Part shown: one piece after another, positions 8,875-16,967 of the stretch
How the letters are laid out: the number at the start of each line of letters is the position of its first letter
Numbering within the stretch: position 1 is the stretch's first letter
Source of the DNA: Burkholderia pseudomultivorans
Lineage (GTDB): Bacteria; Pseudomonadota; Gammaproteobacteria; Burkholderiales; Burkholderiaceae
Direction: 5' to 3'
Assembly (NCBI RefSeq): GCF_001718415.1
Contig: NZ_CP013378.1
Location: 1,178,001-1,242,000, forward strand
Length of the DNA: 64,000 nucleotides
Made by a program: the position numbers and the translations under genes
Notes under the pieces: model-generated
Databases searched by the model: none
Told to the model about the DNA's origin: nothing
What the model saw: only the letters and a program-made list of their open reading frames with translations

Positions 8875-9771
8875 ATGACCGAATCGACGATCGCGTTCAT
8901 CGGCTTCGGCGAAGCCGGCGGCCTGCTCGGCGGCGCGCTCGCCGCCCGCCGCCTGCGCGTGACGATGTACGACCGGCAGCTCGACGATGCGCAGCTCGCG
9001 CCGGCGATGCGCGCGAAGGCGGCACGCGCGAACGTCGCCGCGAAAGCGACGCCCGGCGACGCGATTCGCGACGCGCGCTGGATCGTGTCCGCCGTCACCG
9101 CGTCGTCCGATGTGCAGGTTGCCGAAGCGGTCGCCGCGCACATCCGCCCGGGCCAGACCTTCATCGACATCAACTCGGTGTCGCCAGCGACGAAGCAGCA
9201 CGGCCAGCGGCTGATCGAGGCGGCCGGCGCCCACTACGTCGAAGCGGCCGTGATGGCGCCCGTGCCGCCCTACGGCCTCGCGGTGCCGATGCTGCTTGGC
9301 GGCCCGCGCGCGGAGCCGGTCGCGCGCGAACTGAACGCGCTCGGCTTCGACGCGCGGGCCGTGTCGACCCGGGTGGGCGTCGCGTCGGCCGCGAAGATGT
9401 GCCGCAGCGTGATGATCAAGGGCATCGAGGCGCTGACCGTCGAATGCCTTGGCGCGGCGCGTGCGTACGGCGCCGACGCGCTCGTGCTCGCGTCGCTGCG
9501 CGAGACCTTCGACAGGTTCGCAACGATGCCCGACCTGCCCGGCTACCTGGTCAGCCGCGTCGCCGAGCATGGCCGCCGGCGCGCGGCCGAGATGCGCGAG
9601 GTCGCCGAAACGGTGCGGGAAGGCGGCGTCGAGCCGGAGATGAGCGCCGCGTGCGCGCGGCTTCAGGATCGATTCGTCGACCGGATGGCCGAACACGACA
9701 TCGACTACCAGACGCTGCAGCCGTTCGACTGGGCAAACCTGCTCGACCGGCTGGACGGCCGGCAACGATAG
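8875..9771 (+). CDS. NAD(P)-dependent 3-hydroxyacid/6-phosphogluconate dehydrogenase-like oxidoreductase (DUF1932 type)
   Basis: The N-terminal Rossmann domain starts at once (I-A-F-I-G-F-G-E-A-G, residues 6-15). The F-I-D-I-N-S-V-S-P motif is the beta-hydroxyacid dehydrogenase substrate loop, and the C-terminal helical domain has the conserved Lys in S-A-A-K-M-C-R-S. The C-terminal half resembles DUF1932 proteins. GGAG lies eight bases before ATG 8875. It follows the LysR gene by 160 bp on the same strand and may share its regulation. Its substrate is unknown; a role in oxidising or reducing an aromatic-pathway hydroxy acid is inference. Confidence 0.82.
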   Translation: MTESTIAFIGFGEAGGLLGGALAARRLRVTMYDRQLDDAQLAPAMRAKAARANVAAKATPGDAIRDARWIVSAVTASSDVQVAEAVAAHIRPGQTFIDINSVSPATKQHGQRLIEAAGAHYVEAAVMAPVPPYGLAVPMLLGGPRAEPVARELNALGFDARAVSTRVGVASAAKMCRSVMIKGIEALTVECLGAARAYGADALVLASLRETFDRFATMPDLPGYLVSRVAEHGRRRAAEMREVAETVREGGVEPEMSAACARLQDRFVDRMAEHDIDYQTLQPFDWANLLDRLDGRQR

Positions 9772-9808
9772 CGGCCGTCGATCGCAGGCACGCCGCGGGC
9801 GCCGGATG

Positions 9809-10387
9809 CTATCGGGATGCCGGGCCGGCCTGCACCGATGCCGATGCCGTCGCCGCTGCCGGCGAAAACGCCGCCTCGACGAAGCGGATCACGTCGTCGA
9901 GCGACGCCGTGCACGTCGCGCCCGGTGCGAGATCGCAGAACGCGCCGTCCGGCCCGAAGCAGACGAGCGGCTTGCGCCAGCGCTGCGCGAGCGCAATCTC
10001 CTCGGCCGTGCCGGGCCCGCCCGGCAGCGCGACGATCAGATCGCTGCTCAGCACGTTCACGTAGTTGCGGTTGATCCGCTGCGGATCGGCGTCCGGTTCG
10101 CGGCGCGGCAGCGGCGTGAGGACCGGGATCTCGACGAATGGATGCGGATAGCCGTCGAGCGGCACGAAGCCGGCGTGCGGATCGGGCTGCGTCGGCAGGA
10201 TCCCGATCGAGCGGCCGGCGCGCTCCGGCACCGCGGCGAACGCGCGCGACACGGCCAGCATCACGCCCTGGCCGCCGCCCGTCAGCAGGTTGAAGCCGGC
10301 CCGCGCGAGCCACGCGCCGAGCGGTTCCGAGAAGGCGAGCCACGGTTCCTTGCCCGAGCCCATGACGCCGATCGTCTTGCGTTGCAT
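9809..10387 (-). CDS. LOG/TIGR00725-like nucleotide-binding Rossmann protein
   Basis: This 192-residue cytoplasmic protein belongs to the SLOG/LOG-like superfamily. It opens with a beta-strand and G-V-M-G-S-G-K, has a L-L-T-G-G-G-Q-G-V-M motif near residue 35, and carries the family hallmark P-G-G-P-G-T-A-E-E-I near 121-130. LOG members release cytokinins from their nucleotides, while the TIGR00725 group has no settled function. Three residues of the C-terminal tail suggest low complexity. It sits 45 bp downstream of an MFS gene and is probably co-transcribed with it. No substrate can be assigned. Confidence 0.78.
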   Translation of the reverse strand: MQRKTIGVMGSGKEPWLAFSEPLGAWLARAGFNLLTGGGQGVMLAVSRAFAAVPERAGRSIGILPTQPDPHAGFVPLDGYPHPFVEIPVLTPLPRREPDADPQRINRNYVNVLSSDLIVALPGGPGTAEEIALAQRWRKPLVCFGPDGAFCDLAPGATCTASLDDVIRFVEAAFSPAAATASASVQAGPASR

Positions 10388-10432
10388 CGTCAGTGCCGTA
10401 TTCCGTTGAAGTTGCTGCGCCGCGCGGCGCGC

Positions 10433-11680
10433 TTATTCGAGTTCGACGCCCTTGAGTTCGGGAATCAGGAACAGCGTCGCGATCATGTCGAGCACATAGA
10501 GGCCCGCGAGCAGCGCGATCGCCGTCTGGAACGAGTAGTGCGCGGCCAGCGCGCCCACCGCGACCGGCCCGAAGCCGCCGATCGCGCGGCCGATGTTCCA
10601 CAGCACGTTCTGCGCGGTCGCGCGCGCGGCCGTCGGATAGCCTTCGGACATCAGCGTCCCGTATCCGCCGACCATCCCGTTGACGAACATCCCCATCAGC
10701 GCGCCCGCCCACAGCATCGCGGTCGGGTCCGACAGCCGCGCATACGCGACGACCGTCGCGACCGAGCCGAGCTGGTAGAGCAGGAACGTCGGCTTGCGGC
10801 CGATGCGGTCGGCCAGCTGACCGAACACCCACACGCCGAGCATCATGCCGACCACGGTCACCGCGGTCCACAGCCCCGATTTCGTCAGCGAGAAACCCAT
10901 CTGCTTCGACAGGAAGGTCGGCAGCCAGATCATGATCCCGTAGTAGCCGAAGTTCTGCACCGCGCAGAGGATCACGATGCCGAGGCTCATGCGCGCGGTG
11001 CGGCCATCCGCGACGAGCATGCGGAACGCGCCGGCCTTCGGCTGCGCCGCGCGCTGCACGAACACTTCCGGCTCGTGCAGCTTGTTGCGCAGCACCCAGG
11101 CGAGCAGCGCCGGCACCACGCCGACCACGAACATGCCGCGCCAACCGAGATGAAGCAGCAGCAGCGGCGTCAGCAGCGCGGCCAGCAGCACGCCCGCCTG
11201 CCAGCCGAGCGCGACATAGCACGACACGCGCGCCCGTTTGCTGGCCGGCCACGCTTCCGCCGCGAGCGCCATGCCGATGCCGAACTCGCCGCCCAGGCCG
11301 ATGCCCGCGATCGTACGGTAGACGAGCAGATCCCAGAACCCGCGCGCGAACGCACACAGGCCGGTGAAGACCGCGAACAGCATGATCGTCCAGGTCAGCA
11401 CGCGCACGCGCCCGTAGCGATCGCTCAGCGCGCCGAACACGATGCCGCCCGCGACCGCGCCGATCAGCGTCCACGTGACCAGCGCGCCGCCCTGCCCGGG
11501 CGTCAGCTGCAACGCCGCGCTGATCGCGGGCAGCATGAAGCCGAGGATCAGCAGGTCGAAGCCGTCCATCGCGTAGCCGATCGCCGAGCCGGCCAGCGCC
11601 TTCCAGGCGTACGGGCCGACCTGCCCGACGGGCGGCGCCGCCGGATCGCCGAGCGCCGAAGATTTCATGTTTGCTGCCAT
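10433..11680 (-). CDS. MFS transporter, metabolite:H+ symporter type
   Basis: A 415-residue protein with about twelve membrane segments. The first-loop motif G-A-L-S-D-R-Y-G-R-V-R and the TM4 sequence R-T-I-A-G-I-G-L-G-G-E-F-G are typical of sialate, shikimate or aromatic-acid symporters. The A-M-D-G-F-D-L-L-I-L-G-F in TM1 carries the acidic residue common to the AAHS and MHS groups. It lacks an obvious catabolic partner other than the downstream LOG-like gene. Start at 11680 follows AGGAC; an ATG four codons later is possible. The substrate is not predicted beyond an organic acid or sugar acid. Confidence 0.85.
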   Translation of the reverse strand: MAANMKSSALGDPAAPPVGQVGPYAWKALAGSAIGYAMDGFDLLILGFMLPAISAALQLTPGQGGALVTWTLIGAVAGGIVFGALSDRYGRVRVLTWTIMLFAVFTGLCAFARGFWDLLVYRTIAGIGLGGEFGIGMALAAEAWPASKRARVSCYVALGWQAGVLLAALLTPLLLLHLGWRGMFVVGVVPALLAWVLRNKLHEPEVFVQRAAQPKAGAFRMLVADGRTARMSLGIVILCAVQNFGYYGIMIWLPTFLSKQMGFSLTKSGLWTAVTVVGMMLGVWVFGQLADRIGRKPTFLLYQLGSVATVVAYARLSDPTAMLWAGALMGMFVNGMVGGYGTLMSEGYPTAARATAQNVLWNIGRAIGGFGPVAVGALAAHYSFQTAIALLAGLYVLDMIATLFLIPELKGVELE

Positions 11681-11917
11681 GGTGTCCTGCCGGAGAGATT
11701 GGGCGACATTCTAGGGCCTATTCGCGCGAACGAAGCGCGCGAGCGAGCGCGCAGATCGGCCGTGCGCTGCGCGAAACGGCGCGCATCGTCGGGCCATCGA
11801 CGGGAAAGGAAGGGAAACGACGGCTGCCGGCCGGGGCCGCGAAAGGCCGATGGCGGCGGTGAAACCGCCGATGTCGCGCGGACCGGACATCGACGGAAAG
11901 GCCTTGACTGTTGCCGG

Positions 11918-11939
11918 AAAAAAGCCCGCTCGTGCGGGC
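11918..11939 (-). terminator. Rho-independent terminator of the H-NS-like gene
   Basis: A 6-bp perfect stem GCCCGC/GCGGGC around a 4-base loop at 11924-11939 is followed, read on the minus strand, by six T residues (11918-11923). It lies 36 bases after the H-NS-like stop codon. Confidence 0.85.
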
Positions 11940-11974
11940 CGAATCGCGCCGGCTGCATGCCGGCGCGCACTGCG

Positions 11975-12304
11975 TCAGCCCTGGTCTTCGCCGGGCCACC
12001 AGGTCTTGGCTTCGCGATCGACGAGCAACGCGTCGAGATCCTTGCCTTCGAGCCATTTGGGTTTCGGGCCGCGCCCCGACCACGAGCGACCCGACGTCGG
12101 ATCGTAATACTTGGCCGGCGCCTTGCGTTTTCGCTGGACGATATAGCCAAGCGCGCTCAGCACTTCCTGCTGCGTGATTCCGTACAGATCGACCTGTTCC
12201 TTGAAGGCCGCGAGCGCGGCCTGCTTCTCCTTCTGCTTGAGTTCCGACAGCTTGATGTTCAGGTCCCGAAGTTGTGCCTCGAGATCCTGCAGGGCCTGGG
12301 TCAT
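11975..12304 (-). CDS. H-NS histone-like nucleoid-associated protein (small Burkholderia type)
   Basis: The 109-residue product has an N-terminal coiled-coil oligomerisation region (residues 1-50, heptads rich in Leu and charged residues). The C-terminal DNA-binding domain has the motif Y-Y-D-P-T-S-G-R-S-W-S-G-R-G-P-K-P-K-W-L near 66-85; the R-G-P-K-P motif is the AT-hook-like minor-groove element of this group. ATG at 12304 is preceded by AGAGGA at seven bases; an upstream in-frame ATG at 12325 has no ribosome site. It would silence AT-rich or foreign DNA. Its neighbour upstream is the retron-like reverse transcriptase, 353 bp away on the same strand. Confidence 0.92.
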   Translation of the reverse strand: MTQALQDLEAQLRDLNIKLSELKQKEKQAALAAFKEQVDLYGITQQEVLSALGYIVQRKRKAPAKYYDPTSGRSWSGRGPKPKWLEGKDLDALLVDREAKTWWPGEDQG

Positions 12305-12657
12305 GTACTCATCCTCTTTGGGCATGTTTTCTGAAAAATTCCGATGGCGGAACCTAACACGAAGTTCCGCCGATCTGTGTTGCGATATGTGAACGGCGCA
12401 TCGATTCTGTAAGGCTTTCGAATCGCGCCGAAAGCTTCGCGGCGCGCGTCAAACCGGGCCGTTCGATCGCAACACGCGGCGCACGCGGTAACGCGCGCCG
12501 CCGCCGGCGGCCTCCGCACCGTCCGGCTTCGCCCCCTGGCACGGGGCGGCATGGCGCGAATGATAGCAGTGCGCGACCCGCGTGTTGCACTCCGGCCGGC
12601 TCGTCGCGTCGCCTCGGGCATGCGCGCGCGGGCCGGCTTCGGCCGCCGCGCGACGCG
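12305..12657. promoter_or_regulatory. Intergenic region upstream of the H-NS-like gene
   Basis: No gene is recognised in these 353 bases. The part next to the H-NS start (12330-12420) is less GC-rich and probably holds its promoter. An imperfect inverted repeat pairs CGGCGC plus GATTC (12394-12407) with 12420-12430, with a 3-base bulge. The remainder, just after the reverse transcriptase stop, is GC-rich with no feature I can name. Confidence 0.4.
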
Positions 12658-14007
12658 TCACGGGCCCGCGTCGGCGGCGCCCCACGCGATCCGCTCGAAC
12701 AGCGCGCGCAGCTTTGCGCCGCGCGCCGTATTCAGCGCAGCCGCGTGCGCGACGCGGCCGGCGAGATGCGCGCGGAAATCCGCATGCGCGCCGCGGTTCT
12801 GCGACGCCGGCCCGTGCCGCACGCAATTGGTCAGGATCGCCTTCAACCGGTCGAACTCGTCGCGCGCAAGGTTCGGATGACGGTTGACGACCACGCCGGC
12901 CAGCTCCTGCCGTGCGCCGCGCCGCATCACGCGCGTCTTGCGCAGCTGCAGCGCGAAGCCTTCGTCGAACGCGATCGCGGCGACCCGCACCTGCAGCCGG
13001 TCGATCGCGCGCGCGAGTGCGGCGCCGCCCGAGAACGCCAGGTCGTCCGCGTAGCGCGTATAGGTCGCATCGAGCGAACGCGCGAGCGCAGCCAGCCGCA
13101 TGTCGAAGCGGAACGCGCACAGGTTGGCCAGCGCCGGCGAAGTCGGCGCGCCTTGCGGCAGATGCCGGTTGCGGTAGCGCTGGCGGCTGGTCCAGTCGAA
13201 CCGGTCGCGCAGGTCGGCAGCGAGCAGCCGCGCCGACGGCACCCGGTTGGTGCACAGCGCGGTCAGCACACGGGCGACTTCGGCCGGATAGCCGAGCGTG
13301 TGGAACAGCGCATGCACGCGCGCGGCGCGCACCGACACGAAGAAATCGGCGAGATCGAAGCGGATCACGACCTCGCGATCCGCGTGCGGCGCCGCAAACG
13401 ACACGATCCCGCGCCCCTTGCGAAAACCGTGCGCGGACGCGTGCGGCGGAACGCGGTCGAGCAGCCCGTGCAGGATGCGGCGCTGCGTTTCGCGCAACCG
13501 CCCTTTCGGAATCTCGATCAGCCGGCTGCCGCCGCGGCGCTTGTCGCAGGCCATGTAGGTGTAGTGATGCAGCGGCGTTTCGCTGCCGCGCGCGTCGACG
13601 CGCCAGCGCTCGGCCAGCCAGTCGAGTTCGGCTGCATCCAGTCCGAGCCACTCGGCCAGATCGCCGCAGGTCGGCCAGTGCGGCACGTCGCATCCGGCGA
13701 GCGGCGGCGGCAGCGGCCGCTGGACCGGCGGCCGCCGCACGATGCGGATCACGGCCGGCCGGTCGGCGCCGTACCACGCGCGCACGAAGCCGGGCGAATC
13801 GGCGCCGAAGCGCGCGAGTATGTCGATGTCGAGATCGGGCCAGCGCGGGCCGAAGCGTACGGTCGCGGCGTCGGCGAGCGGGCGCACCCATGGCGATGCG
13901 TCGCCGGTCACGGCCGCGATGCGGGCCGCGACGCCGTCGGGCTCGGGCGAACCGGCCAGCATCGCCTCGGCGATCGTATGGACGGTGTCGGACAGGGACG
14001 CGTGCAT
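12658..14007 (-). CDS. Retron-type reverse transcriptase with N-terminal extension
   Basis: This 449-residue protein contains all core RT motifs: R-F-D-L-A-D-F-F (216-223), L-P-Q-G-A-P-T-S-P (283-291), the catalytic Y-A-D-D (319-322) and the retron Y-region equivalent L-A-G-V-V-V-N (369-375). The retron region-X N-A-x-x-H is present only in a changed form, F-A-A-P-H at 204-208. An extension of about 140 residues precedes the RT, as in myxobacterial retron RTs, and no maturase or endonuclease domain follows, which argues against a group II intron. ATG 14007 has no clear ribosome site. The upstream ~210 bases are strongly folded. Retrons make msDNA and often serve in phage defence; no effector gene is certain here. 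Confidence 0.85.
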   Translation of the reverse strand: MHASLSDTVHTIAEAMLAGSPEPDGVAARIAAVTGDASPWVRPLADAATVRFGPRWPDLDIDILARFGADSPGFVRAWYGADRPAVIRIVRRPPVQRPLPPPLAGCDVPHWPTCGDLAEWLGLDAAELDWLAERWRVDARGSETPLHHYTYMACDKRRGGSRLIEIPKGRLRETQRRILHGLLDRVPPHASAHGFRKGRGIVSFAAPHADREVVIRFDLADFFVSVRAARVHALFHTLGYPAEVARVLTALCTNRVPSARLLAADLRDRFDWTSRQRYRNRHLPQGAPTSPALANLCAFRFDMRLAALARSLDATYTRYADDLAFSGGAALARAIDRLQVRVAAIAFDEGFALQLRKTRVMRRGARQELAGVVVNRHPNLARDEFDRLKAILTNCVRHGPASQNRGAHADFRAHLAGRVAHAAALNTARGAKLRALFERIAWGAADAGP

Positions 14008-14019
14008 GAAAATCGAAGG

Positions 14020-14220
14020 GCGGGACGATGAGTCAACGTGCCAGGTCCTGCGAGAGCTCACGCTGCGCAACGCGCAGCTCACGCTCTTGCGACGCATCGG
14101 GGTGTCGGTCTGATCCACGGGGTAGCCCCGTAGTCCTGGAACATCGACTGCCTGCTCCGGGGGTGTGCTTGACCCACCGCCCCGCGACGGGACTGTAAGC
14201 GGCGAAGACGCGGTGTGTCA
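14020..14220 (-). ncRNA. Candidate retron msr-msd RNA upstream of the reverse transcriptase
   Basis: Read in the direction of the RT gene there are three inverted repeats. First, an 11-bp stem with one mismatch pairs 14210-14220 with 14170-14180. Second, a perfect 6-bp stem ACGGGG/CCCCGT with a 3-base loop lies at 14117-14131. Third, a long hairpin at 14050-14090 has a 7-bp stem, 3-base loop, symmetric 4-base internal loop and a lower 8-bp stem with one mismatch. A possible a1/a2 pair (GGGTCAA at 14169-14175 with TTGACTC at 14030-14036, one G-U) encloses the last two hairpins, and AGC follows a1 as in known retrons. The structure is seen; the msr/msd assignment and boundaries are inference. 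Confidence 0.4.
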
Positions 14221-14227
14221 AATGTGC

Positions 14228-14279
14228 GGCAGGCTCGCGCGACCGGCTTCGGCGATACAGGCACGCCCGCTCGCCTGCC
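14228..14279. repeat. Inverted repeat between the DUF389 gene and the retron region
   Basis: A perfect 7-bp inverted repeat, GGCAGGC at 14228-14234 and GCCTGCC at 14273-14279, encloses a 38-base loop that itself contains a small CCG/CGG hairpin. It could end transcription of the DUF389 gene, though there is no T-run, or be the 5' part of the structured RNA. Confidence 0.4.
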
Positions 14280-14314
14280 CCGCTCGACGACGACGCATCA
14301 GCGTGCGACGCGCG

Positions 14315-15712
14315 TCATCCGCTCGTTACCACGCGCACGCGCGGGGAATCGAGCCGCACGCCGAGCCAGCGTTCGATCCGCTGGCGATCCGCGCGCGGCA
14401 GCGGTTTCGCGCTCGAGACGACGAACGTCACGAACGGTTGCGCGGCCGGCGCACTGGCACCCGCATCCCACGCGTCGGTCGCGCCGTACAGGATTTCGCG
14501 GATCTGCGGGTACTGCGTGCGCAGCTCGCGGGCGACGCGCGCGAGCTCGGCCTGCTGCGTCGCGCGCGCGTCGAGCTCGCGCTGCAGGCGCGCGATCGTC
14601 TGGTCCTTCGCGTCGATTTCGCTGCGCGTCGCGTCGTTCGCGGCGATCAGGTCCTGCGCGATGCTCGCCTTCAGCGACGACGCGAGCGCGCCCGTGTCGA
14701 TCCGCTCGTCGCCGGCCTGCCGCACCACGAGCCGGCTGTCGCGCAATCCGTAGCCCGGCAGCTTGTCCGCGAGCCGGTCGAGCTTCGCCTGGTCGACCCG
14801 CTGTCCGACCAGCGTCGCCTCGATCACGCGCGTGCGCGGATCGATGCGCTTGCTCGCGACGACCGACAACGGCAGCGACAGCTCGGCCTTGATGAACTGC
14901 TCGGCGCGCGCATTGAACACTTCCTGCGTGACGAGCCGATACGCGAGGATCACGCTCGGCACGGCCGTCAGCACGACCGCCGCGAGCACGAAACGCCGCA
15001 CGCGGCGCTGCATCGTCTCGTCGACGGGCGCGACCGGCTTCGCGCGGATCACCCACGTCACCACCACGGTCGCGAACGCGATGAACACGCAGTTGATCGA
15101 GAACAGGTAGAACGCGCCGGCGAAGTACGGCAGGCTGCCGTGCGCGAGGCCGTACCCGGCCGTGCACAGCGGCGGCATCAGCGCGGTCGCGATCGCGACG
15201 CCCGGAATCACGTTGGTCTTTTCGCTGCGCGTCGCGCCGACCATCCCGACGAGGCCGCCGGACAACGCGATCAGCACGTCCCAGATGCTCGGCGACGTGC
15301 GCGCGAGCAATTCCGAATGCTCCCCCGTCAGCGGGCTCAGCGAGAAATACAGCGCGGACGTGGCGAGGCTGATCGCGGTCGCGATGGCGAGCGTCTTCAG
15401 CGAGCGCCGGATCAGCGCGAAGTCGTAGATGCCGATTCCGTAGCCGAGCCCCATGATCGGCCCCATCAGCGGCGAAATCAGCATCGCGCCGATGATCACC
15501 GCGGTCGAGTTCACGTCGAGGCCGATCGACGCGACGAAGATCGCGGAGATCAGGATCCACAGGTTCGTGCCGCGCAGCCCGACGCCGCTGCGGATGTCCT
15601 GGTCGATCGTCTCGCGGTCGGCCTGGCCTTCGCGCAGGCTGAAGTACTGGCGCAACACGGCGCGCGCCCGCACGAGCGTGCGAGCCGGCGGGCGGGAGGA
15701 TACGGTGGTCAT
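14315..15712 (-). CDS. DUF389 (TIGR00341-like) integral membrane protein
   Basis: The 465-residue protein has an N-terminal cytoplasmic part, a run of membrane segments with the DUF389 signature (A-V-I-I-G-A-M-L-I-S-P-L-M-G-P-I near 71-86; P-G-V-A-I-A-T-A-L-M-P-P-L-C-T-A near 170-185) and a long C-terminal soluble region. Residues 340-385 of that region form a probable coiled coil. The family function is unsettled. The gene runs in the same direction as the reverse transcriptase 307 bp downstream, but the gap and the terminator-like repeat suggest separate units. Confidence 0.88.
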   Translation of the reverse strand: MTTVSSRPPARTLVRARAVLRQYFSLREGQADRETIDQDIRSGVGLRGTNLWILISAIFVASIGLDVNSTAVIIGAMLISPLMGPIMGLGYGIGIYDFALIRRSLKTLAIATAISLATSALYFSLSPLTGEHSELLARTSPSIWDVLIALSGGLVGMVGATRSEKTNVIPGVAIATALMPPLCTAGYGLAHGSLPYFAGAFYLFSINCVFIAFATVVVTWVIRAKPVAPVDETMQRRVRRFVLAAVVLTAVPSVILAYRLVTQEVFNARAEQFIKAELSLPLSVVASKRIDPRTRVIEATLVGQRVDQAKLDRLADKLPGYGLRDSRLVVRQAGDERIDTGALASSLKASIAQDLIAANDATRSEIDAKDQTIARLQRELDARATQQAELARVARELRTQYPQIREILYGATDAWDAGASAPAAQPFVTFVVSSAKPLPRADRQRIERWLGVRLDSPRVRVVTSG

Positions 15713-15868
15713 GGTTGTTGTTCGGTTCTACCCCGGGGAAGCCGCGACGACATGCCGTCGGCATCGCGTGGCCCGGCCCGCGCGCGGCGAGAAGAGCATC
15801 GCATACGGGCCGCGTTCGCACAATCGGCGCGGGTGGGCGACGGATCGCACGCGCCGCGGCGCACCGGC

Positions 15869-16834
15869 TTACGGCACCGGCGGCGCACTGCGCAGCACCG
15901 CGCGCAGCCCCGTATCGAACGGCGTCTCGTGATCGATGCCGAGCGCGCGCAGGCGCGATGCGTCCAGATGGCAGTCGTACGGACGCGGCGTCGCGTCGGT
16001 GGGCCGGTCGATCGGCGTGAGCGAGGCGTCGATGCCGAACGCGGCGGCGATCCGCCGCGCGATCTCGTATTTGGTCATCGGCTCGCGGCCCGACCAGTGA
16101 CGAATGCCCGTGACGCTCGCGCCCGCCAGATGGCGCAGCGTCAGATCGCGAATCACCGCGGCAACGTCCGGCGTGTAGGTCGGATAGCGGATCGCCCAGG
16201 CATCCATGCCGACCGCGTCGGCGCCCGGGCGCGCGGAACCGACGGTCGCCGGCACGAGGCTCGTCACCGCCGACTCGCTCCAGTCGGCGATCGGGCCGTA
16301 CAGCAGCGGCAGGCGCAGCACGCACGACAGCGGCGACGCGGCGAGCAACGCCGCCTCGCCTTCGAGCTTGGTGCGGCCGTAGATATTCAGCGGATTCGGG
16401 ACCGCGTCTTCGCGATACGGCGCCGCGCTGCCGTCGAACACGTAGTCGGTCGAGATGCCGAGCGTCCATGCGCCGTGGCGCGCGGCGAGCGCGCCGATGC
16501 GCGCCGGCGCGTCGACGTTGATCGCACGCGCGGCGGACGGATCGCGTTCGCACACGTCGGGTCGCCGCTCGGCCGCGCAGACGATCACGGCGGCCGGCCG
16601 GCAGGTGTCGAACGCGCGCTCGAGCGCAGCCTGATCGAGCACGTCGAGGATCGCGAGCCGGTCCGGCGGCAGTGTCAGCAATCGGGCGCCGGCCGTCTGC
16701 GGGTTGCGCACCGTCGCGACCAGCGCGACGGACGGTTCGCCGGCCAGCGCGGCGGCCACCGCGCGGCCGAGCAGGCCGGACGCGCCGATCAGCAGCACGG
16801 TGGCGGGGGAAGTCGACGAAGAACTCACTGTCAT
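15869..16834 (-). CDS. RmlD/MAT2B-like NAD(P)-dependent sugar-nucleotide reductase (SDR superfamily)
   Basis: A 321-residue extended SDR. The nucleotide-binding motif is G-A-S-G-L-L-G (residues 17-23), followed by S-T-D-Y-V-F-D-G near 148-155 and the catalytic Y-x-x-x-K as Y-G-R-T-K near 171-175. This is the dTDP-4-dehydrorhamnose reductase pattern, but no other rhamnose gene is nearby. It may act as a stand-alone reductase or as a MAT2B-like regulatory protein. Ends with a Pro/Val tail. The start at 16834 lacks a strong ribosome site. Confidence 0.8.
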   Translation of the reverse strand: MTVSSSSTSPATVLLIGASGLLGRAVAAALAGEPSVALVATVRNPQTAGARLLTLPPDRLAILDVLDQAALERAFDTCRPAAVIVCAAERRPDVCERDPSAARAINVDAPARIGALAARHGAWTLGISTDYVFDGSAAPYREDAVPNPLNIYGRTKLEGEAALLAASPLSCVLRLPLLYGPIADWSESAVTSLVPATVGSARPGADAVGMDAWAIRYPTYTPDVAAVIRDLTLRHLAGASVTGIRHWSGREPMTKYEIARRIAAAFGIDASLTPIDRPTDATPRPYDCHLDASRLRALGIDHETPFDTGLRAVLRSAPPVP

Positions 16835-16906
16835 GGCGGACGATGCGTGCCGAAGCCGTTTTCTGTTTGCGATCGGCAGATCTTAGCCAAGCGGGCGCGG
16901 GATGGC

Positions 16907-16939
16907 AAAAAGGCCCGGCGCACCGCCGTGCGCCGGGCC
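16907..16939 (-). terminator. Strong rho-independent terminator of the DoxX gene
   Basis: A perfect 12-bp stem (16912-16923 with 16928-16939) and a 4-base loop are followed, on the minus strand, by five T residues (16907-16911). It lies about 28 bases after the DoxX stop codon. Confidence 0.92.
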
Positions 16940-16967
16940 TCGCCGCATCCGCGAAGCGCGCGGCGAC

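Noticed and set aside
12658..14007. Group II intron or DGR origin of the reverse transcriptase
   Set aside because: No maturase X domain, HNH endonuclease or intron ends are seen, and no variable-region repeat or accessory Avd-like gene is nearby. Retron-like motifs fit better.
14228..14279. Rho-independent terminator of the DUF389 gene
   Set aside because: The 7-bp arms enclose a large loop and there is no T-run, so a simple terminator is not supported; kept as an inverted repeat only.
15869..16834. Part of a dTDP-rhamnose biosynthesis cluster
   Set aside because: No rmlA, rmlB or rmlC neighbour exists; only the reductase fold matches.
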